Positions 1-4,911 of a stretch of 9,315 nucleotides of DNA are shown piece by piece; the stretch's first letter is position 1, and the number at the start of each line of letters is the position of its first letter. Origin of the DNA: Spirochaetaceae bacterium. GTDB lineage: Bacteria; Spirochaetota; Spirochaetia; Treponematales; Breznakiellaceae. The position numbers were made by a program, and so were the translations under genes. The DNA lies in contig JAITHF010000060.1 in the NCBI GenBank assembly GCA_031280115.1, forward strand, positions 1 through 9,315, in the 5' to 3' direction. The notes beneath the pieces were generated by a model. The model ran no database searches. It saw only the letters and a program-made list of their open reading frames with translations, and had not been told where the DNA came from.

Positions 1-74
1 TATTTGAGTCAGAAATGATTGTATTTGAGTCAGAAATGATTGTATTTGAGTCAGAAATGATTGTATTTGAGTCA
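1..74. repeat. 21-bp tandem repeat array, cut by the left edge
   Basis: Three perfect head-to-tail copies of a 21-bp unit (starting TATTTGAGTC, ending AGAAATGATTG) occupy 1-21, 22-42 and 43-63, followed by an 11-bp partial copy at 64-74. The array begins at the first base, so it probably extends outside the window. Because 21 is a multiple of three, one plus-strand frame reads as repeated MIVFESE; this alone is not evidence of a gene. The last partial unit merges into the palindrome TATTTGA-G-TCAAATA (64-78). Confidence 0.95.
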
Positions 75-94
75 AATACAGACTTTTTTGTCTG
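64..94. other. Palindrome followed by a T-loop hairpin
   Basis: At 64-78 a 7-bp inverted repeat (TATTTGA / TCAAATA) surrounds one central G. Immediately after it, CAGAC (79-83) and GTCTG (90-94) form a 5-bp stem around six Ts. Together they close the right end of the 21-bp array. The stem is short and has no following T-run on the plus strand, so it is a weak terminator candidate at best. It may simply be the boundary structure of the repeat. Confidence 0.5.
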
Positions 95-357
95 CGGTTT
101 GATGGTATATTCAAGCATAACATACGGTTTACTGCGGGATGGTGCTATATGTTCCGGCCTGCCCATCGCGCCTGCCCCAAATACGCTCAGCGCCGCCTTT
201 CTGATGAGCGCGAAGAGAGCGGAAAAAGCGAAAAAAGCGAAGCGGGAATATATATAGAAAGAAAAAAAAGAAAAAAAAGTTGGGAAAAATATTAAAAAAT
301 GACCGGATTCCGGCGGAGAGGGCTTGACAAAGCCAAAACCGCCCACATAATTTTTTT
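95..357. other. Gene-poor spacer with an A-rich tract
   Basis: No reading frame here resembles a known protein. From about 217 to 246 the sequence is built of short GCGAAAAA-like steps, and 257-299 is almost pure A with scattered G, including two consecutive AAAAAAAAG runs. An 80-codon plus-strand frame crosses the area (15-257), but it begins inside the tandem array and ends in low-complexity Lys/Ala/Arg codons, so I do not call it a gene. Confidence 0.6.
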
Positions 358-434
358 GTCGTTTGTCGTTTGTCGTTTGTCGTTTGTCGTTTGTCGTTTG
401 TCGTTTGTCGTTTGTCGTTTGTCGTTTGCCGTTC
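358..434. repeat. Perfect 7-bp tandem repeat (GTCGTTT), ten copies plus one degenerate
   Basis: Ten uninterrupted identical copies of GTCGTTT run from 358 to 427, followed by a degenerate copy (GCCGTTC, 428-434). The unit has no stop codon in any of the six frames, which explains the overlapping open frames here on both strands. Such perfect short-unit arrays are prone to slippage, and each 7-bp change would shift a reading frame. I see no credible start, ribosome binding site or protein family joined to it, so a phase-variation role is not supported. Confidence 0.97.
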
Positions 435-528
435 GGCCAAACTGCGCCCTCACAGGAACGCCGCCGTCATATAGTTTCATTATGAAAAAATAATACCAGC
501 GCCCTCCCGTCTGGTCAAGAGCTTTCTT

Positions 529-655
529 TATTGAGCGCTGCGCTTCGCGTGCGCTTTTATAATGCAATTTGGGGGAACCAGTTCCCCCAAACCCCCAACC
601 AGTGCGACGTGTGCAGCGCCCGTGCGTTATCAAAGCGCGATGAGGCGCCGCTCTC
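529..655 (+). repeat. Dispersed palindromic repeat, partial copy C
   Basis: This stretch shares blocks with the repeat copies near 2284-2457 and 4764-4911. An 18-nt block of C5-A3-C5-AACCA at 584-601 is identical to 4777-4794. The GCGCCCGTGCGTT and GATGAGGCGCCGC blocks at about 618-652 match the copy near 2326-2361. A perfect hairpin (TTTGGGGGAAC, two-base loop, GTTCCCCCAAA; 568-591) sits where the copy near 4400 carries an equivalent hairpin. The right part, with the GGTTGTGACTAAAAT block, is missing, so this copy is truncated. Confidence 0.7.
568..591. other. Perfect 11-bp stem hairpin inside repeat copy C
   Basis: TTTGGGGGAAC (568-578) and GTTCCCCCAAA (581-591) are exact reverse complements separated by CA. 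The same layout, TTTGG..C, tiny loop, G..CCAAA, recurs with different inner bases at 4392-4416. This suggests the fold is conserved rather than the sequence. Neither strand has the T-run expected of an intrinsic terminator. Confidence 0.75.
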
Positions 656-700
656 TTATCGCCGCGGGTATATGCGTCTAGCTGGCTTAAACGAAGGCCA

Positions 701-1654
701 TCAGGAGCGCGGGTCTTCTTGGGTATTGACAGGCTCCTGACTTTGGCGTTCTAATAATGCGTAGGTATCAAGTATTCGTTTCTCAAAACCGTCTACAACC
801 GAATCTTGCATAATCTTTTTATAATTTTCTTTGTTAATAAATTTATATTTTGAATGTTTTAAATCATCAAGACACTCCCCTTTAGTTTCTTGTATTTGAT
901 GTACTATCTTTGAGTTGAATCTTTCATCATATATAAACATAGTATTAGAGTACGTCCAATCATCCCTATACCATACTATCGGGTAATATCTACCGTCCCA
1001 TACTCCCTTTAACTGTTCATAAGAAACTATCCTCATGTGCGTTGATATGTGTTCTTTATCTGTTTCGGTTTCGAGTTTTGTCAGCAAACAAGCAAGTTTT
1101 GCCTCAATGACCAAGATTGCTTTTAGGGCATATTCTGATATACGAAACCCTATATCAATATCAGGCCCTAGAAATTCAAGAATATCATTGTCGAAGTCTC
1201 TTTCAATAATAATCCTGTTCGTAACATCTGTGGCAGAATTTCTCATTACCGCTGACCATAGCGTTGCTTTTACCGAAAGAAATCCCTTTATCTCTGGTTT
1301 AGTATTAAGAAAATCTATACAACCAATCAAGACTTTAAATGTTCTTTCTGGAGCCTTGTACAGTACATTTCCTTTAATGACACGCAGATAAAACAGAATT
1401 TCATCGCCTATCATTTTCCACGGAACCGCCAAGGGGAATTCTTGCCTCATTTTTTCTTTGCAAAACCGGAAAAAATCATCAAATATCTCATCCCATTTTT
1501 TATTTTTATTCTTAAAAGATGTCGAGTTTACCAAGTCAAAGGAAAAAAACAGATATGTCCCGTCATAATCGGGAGGTGGCGGCGAAGGATATTCATAGGC
1601 ATCTTTTAATGATTCTCTGACTTTTTCAACCGGGTTATCATCTGTTTCTACCAT
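701..1654 (-). CDS. Predicted class III nucleotide cyclase homology protein
   Basis: No close family name is recognised, but the catalytic pattern of class III nucleotidyl cyclases is visible. Residues are numbered from the start chosen at 1654 (317 aa). FFSFDLVNST carries the first metal Asp, D40. WKMIGDE carries the second, D84, exactly 44 residues later, with K80 four residues before it in the usual base-selecting position. EFLGPDIDIGFRIS (160-173) aligns with the classical DxWGxxVNxxxR motif, giving E160 and R171, but D167 replaces the usual transition-state Asn. An LKGV motif near 215-218 fits the end of the domain. A C-terminal tail of about 90 residues is unassigned. The start at 1654 has GGGGAT upstream and overlaps the peptidase stop by 7 nt, implying translational coupling; an in-frame ATG at 1672 lacks a ribosome site. 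The cyclic product and partner are unknown. The gene is markedly AT-rich beside its neighbours. Confidence 0.75.
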   Translation of the reverse strand: MVETDDNPVEKVRESLKDAYEYPSPPPPDYDGTYLFFSFDLVNSTSFKNKNKKWDEIFDDFFRFCKEKMRQEFPLAVPWKMIGDEILFYLRVIKGNVLYKAPERTFKVLIGCIDFLNTKPEIKGFLSVKATLWSAVMRNSATDVTNRIIIERDFDNDILEFLGPDIDIGFRISEYALKAILVIEAKLACLLTKLETETDKEHISTHMRIVSYEQLKGVWDGRYYPIVWYRDDWTYSNTMFIYDERFNSKIVHQIQETKGECLDDLKHSKYKFINKENYKKIMQDSVVDGFEKRILDTYALLERQSQEPVNTQEDPRS

Positions 1655-2181
1655 GCAAAGATCCCCAGCCATTTGCCACGGTTGATTGCAGCGCTCACGG
1701 AAACATTGAAATAGTCGGCAATTGGCTTTATAGAATATTGGTTATGAGAAAGATTCTGTTGGGCAATTTCGATGAATTCTGTTTTTGGCATGAGAAACGA
1801 CGCTGCAAATTCATTTGCCTCATTTTCTTCTTGTGAATAATTATCCAACATTCTAAAATACGCCGAATCTTGAAATCCGTCGTCCGATATTGAATCCCAT
1901 TTTTTCTTATCATTAAGATAGCCCATGTGTAAAAATAAATGGCCCAACTCATGGGCAACAGTAAATCTTTTTCTTAGAACTGGTTCATCAATATTCAAGT
2001 AAATTATAAAGCCTTTCTCTCCATTCTTTTTTATAGCGGCGTCAATTTTATGATCTATACTGATAGGTTTGATTGTTCCATTTAAAAGAGTTGTCGCCTT
2101 TTCTGGATCATAGGGATATGTTAAGCCCAGGGTTGTTCTGATAGAATCTGCAATCTCCTCTATTTTTTCTCTGGTAATCAT
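1648..2181 (-). CDS. ImmA/IrrE-type zinc metallopeptidase (COG2856/DUF955)
   Basis: The protein is 177 aa. It has the zinc-protease motif HELGH at 77-81 (FTVAHELGHLFLHMG) and the family's downstream block EENEANEFAASFLMP (118-132), which supplies the third, acidic ligand and the helix typical of ImmA/IrrE peptidases. The C-terminus (YSIKPIADYFNVSVSAAINR, about 149-168) is helical and helix-turn-helix-like, as in relatives. Family members cleave repressors, for example ImmA acting on ImmR in ICEBs1 and IrrE acting on DdrO in Deinococcus. The start is set by GGAGG five bases before the ATG at 2181; an upstream in-frame ATG at 2226 has no ribosome site. It is first in a two-gene operon with the cyclase-like gene. 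No repressor-like HTH gene, the normal partner, lies in the window. The substrate is unknown. Confidence 0.9.
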   Translation of the reverse strand: MITREKIEEIADSIRTTLGLTYPYDPEKATTLLNGTIKPISIDHKIDAAIKKNGEKGFIIYLNIDEPVLRKRFTVAHELGHLFLHMGYLNDKKKWDSISDDGFQDSAYFRMLDNYSQEENEANEFAASFLMPKTEFIEIAQQNLSHNQYSIKPIADYFNVSVSAAINRGKWLGIFAW

Positions 2182-2186
2182 ACTAT

Positions 2187-2191
2187 CCTCC
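2187..2191 (-). promoter_or_regulatory. Ribosome binding site that fixes the metallopeptidase start
   Basis: On the minus strand GGAGG is followed by five bases (ATAGT) and ATG at 2181. This favours 2181 over the in-frame ATG at 2226, whose upstream bases show no purine-rich site. Confidence 0.85.
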
Positions 2192-2233
2192 AACAAATTA
2201 ACTAATATCTTCTTTGGAACCAACATAGCGAGG

Positions 2234-2248
2234 TTAACGGTCCGCTAA
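2234..2248. promoter_or_regulatory. Candidate operator palindrome upstream of the metallopeptidase
   Basis: TTAACGG-T-CCGCTAA is a 15-bp palindrome with one mismatched pair. It lies just downstream of the candidate -10 box, around the expected transcription start of the metallopeptidase/cyclase pair, where a repressor would block transcription. No regulator gene is adjacent, so the binding protein would have to be encoded elsewhere. Confidence 0.4.
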
Positions 2249-2252
2249 TACC

Positions 2253-2283
2253 ATTATATAAGCCGATGAGGGGGGGCTTACAA
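2253..2283 (-). promoter_or_regulatory. Candidate promoter for the metallopeptidase/cyclase operon
   Basis: On the minus strand a perfect TATAAT (2258-2253) is preceded, 19 bases upstream, by TTGTAA (2283-2278). The spacing is slightly long for a sigma-70-type promoter. The -35 box lies at the edge of repeat copy A, so the repeat may contribute to expression. The predicted leader to the start at 2181 is about 65 nt. Confidence 0.5.
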
Positions 2284-2457
2284 GGGTCATAGACCCTCCA
2301 AACCTCCCCTAAAGGCTTCCTGCCTCGCGCCCGTGCGTTTGCGAAGCCCGCTGAGGCGCCGCTTCTGGGTTGTGACTAAAATTGCAAGCCCTCTCACCGC
2401 AGGAAGCACGTGAATCCCCCGCAGGGGGTGAAACAGCCGCAGGCTGCCCTACGGCTG
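2284..2457 (+). repeat. Dispersed palindromic repeat, copy A
   Basis: This copy starts with GGGTC-ATA-GACCC (2284-2296). It continues with CTCCAAACC, GGCTTCCTGC, GAAGCCCGCTGAGGCGCCGC, GGTTGTGACTAAAAT (2368-2382, identical to 4851-4865) and GGAAGCACGTGAA, and ends in small hairpins and CCTACGGCTG (2448-2457, identical to 4902-4911). It fills the whole gap between the metallopeptidase and M24 genes and runs into the last three codons of the M24 gene. No transposase or coding frame is associated. Confidence 0.8.
2416..2446 (-). terminator. Pair of short hairpins after the M24 peptidase gene
   Basis: Two consecutive 5-bp stems, CAGCC/GGCTG (2434-2446) and CCCCC/GGGGG (2416-2428), each with a three-base loop, follow the M24 stop codon within a few bases. 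On the minus strand the first is followed by only three Ts, so efficient intrinsic termination is doubtful. They could equally protect the 3' end of the transcript. Both belong to repeat copy A. Confidence 0.35.
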
Positions 2458-3582
2458 CGCGGCGGGGAGGCGGATTATCCGCGCACGGGTTAATACTTCG
2501 GCTCCATTCTCCGTAAGAAGAATATCATTTTCAAGCCGGCACCCGCCCTGTACCGGATCATAGATCCCCGGCTCAAGCGCAAAAACCATGCCCGTACAGA
2601 GGGCACAGTCATTATCAGGGCGGATTGAAAACGAAGGAAACTCGTGGACATCAAGCCCTATGCCGTGCCCAAGCCCGTGAACCAGCTGCTGTCCCGCGCC
2701 GCGCAGAAAATCATGCGCCGCCGCGCCTATGTCCCGGGCAAAAGCCCCGTCCCGCACAAGGCCGAGGGCCAAACCGTATGCCTTTTCAGTAAGCGAAACC
2801 ATCTGTTCCTGCGCTTCAGTAAGGGGGGCGCGGGCAAAGGTCAGGGTAACATCGCTGGTATACCCCTGATACTTAAGCCCGAAGTCAAGAATAGAAAGCC
2901 CCGCGCCGGCAAACGCCTCCTTGGTGTACCCCGGAAAGGCGTGGATCGCCCCTGACCGCCCGGGGCCCGCGGCTATGGTCTCGAAACCGGTGCCCTCACA
3001 GCCCAGGTCCCGGCAGGCAGCCTCGATAAAAAGCGCCGCGTCCTGCTCAACGGCGATACGCCCGGACCCCGCCTCTTCCTCGATACGCGCGATAATATCG
3101 TTGGTAATTGCCGCAACCCTCCGGTACAACCCGATCTCCCCGGGGTCTTTCACGGCCCGGGCGCGGGCGGCCTCATGGTGCGCGCCGGAATCGCGGCACA
3201 GGATCGTAAACCCGCCTAAAACTTCCTTATAACGCAGAACCATCGGGTACGGGGAAGCCGGCGGAACCTCCACTTTGGAACCTGCGGGCAGCGTAAAAAT
3301 CTCCGCAGCAGCGCGAAGCGCCTTGAACGGGCTGCGTTCAAAGTCAGTATAGGGGATAACCTGGTCCGCATCCCTGTAGCGGGCGCTGATATGTATATCC
3401 CACGGCATAAGGAGGGACCGGCGGCCAGCGGACAGAAACAGCGCCGCGTCTGACGGGTGGCCTGAGAGCCAGCGCACGGTGCTGTCCCGCCGCCCTTCGG
3501 CGTCCTCGAACATAATGAGATCGATGTGTTCCCGGGACATCCAGTCATACAGCGCGGCCCGTCGTTTTTCATAAGTATTCAT
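2449..3582 (-). CDS. M24 family metallopeptidase (Xaa-Pro aminopeptidase/prolidase type)
   Basis: A cytosolic dinuclear-metal peptidase expected to cut peptides next to proline. The 377 residues match the usual two-part layout: an N-terminal creatinase/prolidase-like domain (about 1-140) and a C-terminal pita-bread catalytic domain (about 148-375). All five metal ligands of the family are visible: D233 (ILDFG), D244 (YTSDVT), H306 (GLGHGIG), E337 (ALEPGIY) and E351 (RLENDI). Likely catalytic histidines are H214 (IHAFPG) and H313 (DVHEFPSF). AGGAA lies upstream of the ATG at 3582. It follows the DJ-1 family gene by 56 bp on the same strand and is probably co-transcribed with it. The last codons and the stop lie inside repeat copy A, so the native C-terminus may have been replaced. 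The exact substrate (aminopeptidase P versus dipeptidase) cannot be decided here. Confidence 0.93.
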   Translation of the reverse strand: MNTYEKRRAALYDWMSREHIDLIMFEDAEGRRDSTVRWLSGHPSDAALFLSAGRRSLLMPWDIHISARYRDADQVIPYTDFERSPFKALRAAAEIFTLPAGSKVEVPPASPYPMVLRYKEVLGGFTILCRDSGAHHEAARARAVKDPGEIGLYRRVAAITNDIIARIEEEAGSGRIAVEQDAALFIEAACRDLGCEGTGFETIAAGPGRSGAIHAFPGYTKEAFAGAGLSILDFGLKYQGYTSDVTLTFARAPLTEAQEQMVSLTEKAYGLALGLVRDGAFARDIGAAAHDFLRGAGQQLVHGLGHGIGLDVHEFPSFSIRPDNDCALCTGMVFALEPGIYDPVQGGCRLENDILLTENGAEVLTRARIIRLPAAQP

Positions 3583-3638
3583 CGAAGATTCCTGCTCTCA
3601 AGCAGCGTACCGCCGCCCCTTGTATACGGCAGCCCCTG

Positions 3639-4247
3639 TTACAGCAGCACCGCTCCTGCGACTTTCTTTGCCGCCTCACCGTCAAGAAGGGCGCGGATAA
3701 TTGCAAGGGCCCAGAGCGCGGCGGTTCCGGCGCCGGTAGCGGTAATCACAGTCCGGTCAACAGCCACAGGCGCATCAACCCACACTCCCTCCGGCACTTT
3801 CTCTTGATAACCGGGGTAACAGGCGAAACGCCGGCCATGAAGCACGCCTAGGGGGGCAAGAACCACTGCGGGGGCCGCGCAGATGGCGCATACCAGTTTC
3901 CCCGCTTTGCAGGCCGCGCCCACCAGTTCATTTACCCGCGCTGAGGCCGCAAGGTTGGGCGCCCCTGGGATGCCTCCGGGAAGAAGAACCCCGTCCCAGA
4001 GCGGGAAAGCGCTCTGGAGCGCGTCTATTATGCCCATGTCTGCGGCAAGAGGTATCCCGTGGGAGCCTTTTACCAGCAGCCGCTCAGTATCATCAGGGCC
4101 TTCATTGACCGCAACGGTTTCCACTGTGATACCCGCCCGTCTCAGGTAGTCTATAGGCGTAACTGCCTCCACTTCCTCAAAACCCGGGGCTAACAGAATT
4201 CCTACCTTCTTATGTATCTTTTCCATTTTTTCATAGTAGGGGGCCAT
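3639..4247 (-). CDS. DJ-1/PfpI family protein (ThiJ/YajL-like)
   Basis: A small Rossmann-like protein of the DJ-1 superfamily (202 aa from the chosen start). Visible motifs are LLAPGFEEVEAVT near the N-terminus with E24 as the conserved acid, LLPGGIPGAPNL (88-99), the nucleophile elbow VCAICAAP with C123 as reactive cysteine, CYPG near 143-146, and TATGAGTA (169-176). Members act as redox-sensing or repair proteins; the ThiJ thiazole label often attached to them is historical, and the reaction here is unknown. The start is uncertain: ATG 4247 is preceded by a weak purine-rich stretch, ATG 4226 is closest to the usual family N-terminus but has no ribosome site, and a TTG at 4262 sits against a hairpin. 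It precedes the M24 gene by 56 bp in the same direction and the two probably form one unit. Confidence 0.9.
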   Translation of the reverse strand: MAPYYEKMEKIHKKVGILLAPGFEEVEAVTPIDYLRRAGITVETVAVNEGPDDTERLLVKGSHGIPLAADMGIIDALQSAFPLWDGVLLPGGIPGAPNLAASARVNELVGAACKAGKLVCAICAAPAVVLAPLGVLHGRRFACYPGYQEKVPEGVWVDAPVAVDRTVITATGAGTAALWALAIIRALLDGEAAKKVAGAVLL

Positions 4248-4260
4248 CGCCCTGCTCGTC

Positions 4261-4279
4261 AAGCAGCCGGAGGCTGCTT
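4261..4279. other. Perfect 8-bp stem hairpin before the DJ-1 family gene
   Basis: AAGCAGCC (4261-4268) and GGCTGCTT (4272-4279) are exact reverse complements around GGA. The AGCC/GGCT core is shared with the hairpins at 2434-2446, 4764-4776 and 4899-4911, which suggests a common origin. It lies in the presumed leader of the DJ-1 gene and overlaps the region of its possible upstream TTG start. Confidence 0.7.
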
Positions 4280-4332
4280 CAACGGCACAAGGTACGGCAG
4301 GCCGGCTTCGAGGTGCAGGGCTTTATTGAAGA

Positions 4333-4403
4333 TGCGCCTCAGCGGGCTTCGATAGCGTGAGCGGCGCAGCGCAGGAAGCATTAGTGGGTGGTTTGGAGGG
4401 TCT
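4333..4403 (-). repeat. Dispersed palindromic repeat, copy D (inverted)
   Basis: Read on the minus strand, this segment begins AGACCCTCCAAACC, then GCTTCCTGCGCTGCGCC, and ends CGAAGCCCGCTGAGGCGC. That is the same block order as copy A at 2291-2358, in the opposite orientation. The right-hand part of the family (the GTGACTAAAAT block) is absent. Copies A and D thus form inverted repeats around the M24 and DJ-1 genes. Confidence 0.75.
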
Positions 4404-4416
4404 ATGACCCTCCAAA
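4392..4416. other. Perfect 11-bp stem hairpin at the outer edge of the 4.4-4.7 kb element
   Basis: TTTGGAGGGTC (4392-4402) and GACCCTCCAAA (4406-4416) are exact reverse complements with a TAT loop. The hairpin bridges repeat copy D and the left 35-bp inverted repeat. It has the same architecture as the hairpin at 568-591. Confidence 0.8.
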
Positions 4417-4443
4417 TTCTTCCCAAAGAGGCGCGAAGCGCCG
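4409..4443 (+). repeat. Left arm of a 35-bp inverted repeat pair
   Basis: This arm matches the reverse complement of 4672-4706 at 32 of 35 positions, including a 20-bp perfect core (CAAAGAGGCGCGAAGCGCCG). The three mismatches are consecutive (4421-4423). The arms enclose about 230 bp holding the 21-bp tandem array, giving a layout like a non-autonomous inverted-repeat element. No transposase or target-site duplication was identified. Confidence 0.9.
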
Positions 4444-4486
4444 ATATTTTTTATATACCAACACAGCGCGGCAGGAAAACCGGTTT

Positions 4487-4620
4487 TTTGGGGCCCCAAA
4501 TAAGTTTTCTGGGTACCCAAATAAGTTTTCTGGGTACCCAAATAAGCTTTCTGGGTACCCAAATAAGCTTTCTGGGTACCCAAATAAGTTTTCTGGGTAC
4601 CCAAATAAGTTTCCGGGGGA
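4487..4620. repeat. 21-bp tandem array with in-phase palindromes
   Basis: Six head-to-tail 21-bp units (CCCAAATAAG..TTTCTGGGTA) occupy 4495-4515, 4516-4536, 4537-4557, 4558-4578, 4579-4599 and 4600-4620; the sixth is degenerate at its end. Units 3 and 4 carry a C in place of T (AAGC versus AAGT). Each junction forms the perfect palindrome TGGGTACCCA, five times, at 4510, 4531, 4552, 4573 and 4594. A 14-bp variant TTTGGGGCCCCAAA at 4487-4500 is centred exactly one period earlier, giving six palindromes on one 21-bp register. Frames through the array are open on both strands, but nothing indicates a protein. Confidence 0.95.
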
Positions 4621-4671
4621 ACCAAAAAACGTTCCTGCCCCCGCATAAATCATTGTGTTATAATGATTTAC

Positions 4672-4706
4672 CGGCGCTTCGCGCCTCTTTGAAGAGAATT
4701 TGGAGG
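4672..4706 (-). repeat. Right arm of a 35-bp inverted repeat pair
   Basis: Reverse complement of 4409-4443 at 32 of 35 positions. The adjoining block TTTACCGGCGCTTC occurs at 4667-4680 and, as TTTACCGGCGCTTC again, at 4710-4723, a short direct repeat overlapping the arm's outer side. Confidence 0.9.
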
Positions 4707-4763
4707 CTTTTTTACCGGCGCTTCATGTCTTACGGCTCATAGCGCAAACTCCGCGTAAGGGAA

Positions 4764-4911
4764 CAGCCTTAGGCTGCCCCCAAACCCCCAACCAACGGTT
4801 TCCTGCGCTGCGCCCATACGCCATCGAAGCGCGCTGAGGCGCCGCTTCAGGGTTGTGACTAAAATCGCAAACCCGCTCGCCGCAAGAAGCACGTGAAACA
4901 GCCTACGGCTG
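4764..4911 (+). repeat. Dispersed palindromic repeat, copy B (most complete)
   Basis: This copy is bounded by two hairpins with the same stem sequence: CAGCCT-T-AGGCTG (4764-4776) and CAGCC-TAC-GGCTG (4899-4911). Between them lie the C5-A3-C5-AACCA block (4777-4794, identical to 584-601), TTCCTGCGCTGCGCC, GCGCTGAGGCGCCGCTTCAG, GGTTGTGACTAAAAT (4851-4865, identical to 2368-2382) and AGAAGCACGTGAA. It fills the space after the transporter operon, and its right end supplies the last codons of the terminal permease gene. Minus-strand frames through it are not convincing genes. Confidence 0.8.
4899..4911 (-). terminator. Short hairpin overlapping the stop codon of the last transporter gene
   Basis: CAGCC-GTA-GGCTG on the minus strand; the TAG stop of the permease gene starts in its loop. 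A run of only three Ts follows, so it is a poor intrinsic terminator, but no better one follows the operon in the next 150 bases. Confidence 0.3.

Noticed and set aside
15..257. 80-codon plus-strand frame starting with repeated MIVFESE
   Set aside because: Its start lies inside the tandem array, there is no ribosome binding site specific to it, the second half is unlike any family I recognise, and the end is low-complexity Lys/Ala/Arg codons.
358..434. CRISPR array
   Set aside because: The repeats are contiguous 7-bp units without unique spacers, and there are no cas genes.
129..633. Two overlapping minus-strand frames with repeated TTNDKRQ
   Set aside because: Both owe their length to the 7-bp array, which has no stop codon in any frame, and they contain homopolymer Phe runs from the A-rich tract.
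701..2181. Canonical Pycsar anti-phage system
   Set aside because: The cyclase-like gene fits in part, but no TIR-domain or membrane effector with a cyclic-nucleotide sensor is in the window, so the label would be unsupported.
4323..4742. Several frames on both strands across the 21-bp array (repeated YPNKFSG, GTQISFL, YLGTQKT, LFGYPEN)
   Set aside because: Frames are open on both strands at once because the 21-bp unit lacks stops in most registers. No ribosome site or family match was seen, and palindromes explain the structure better.
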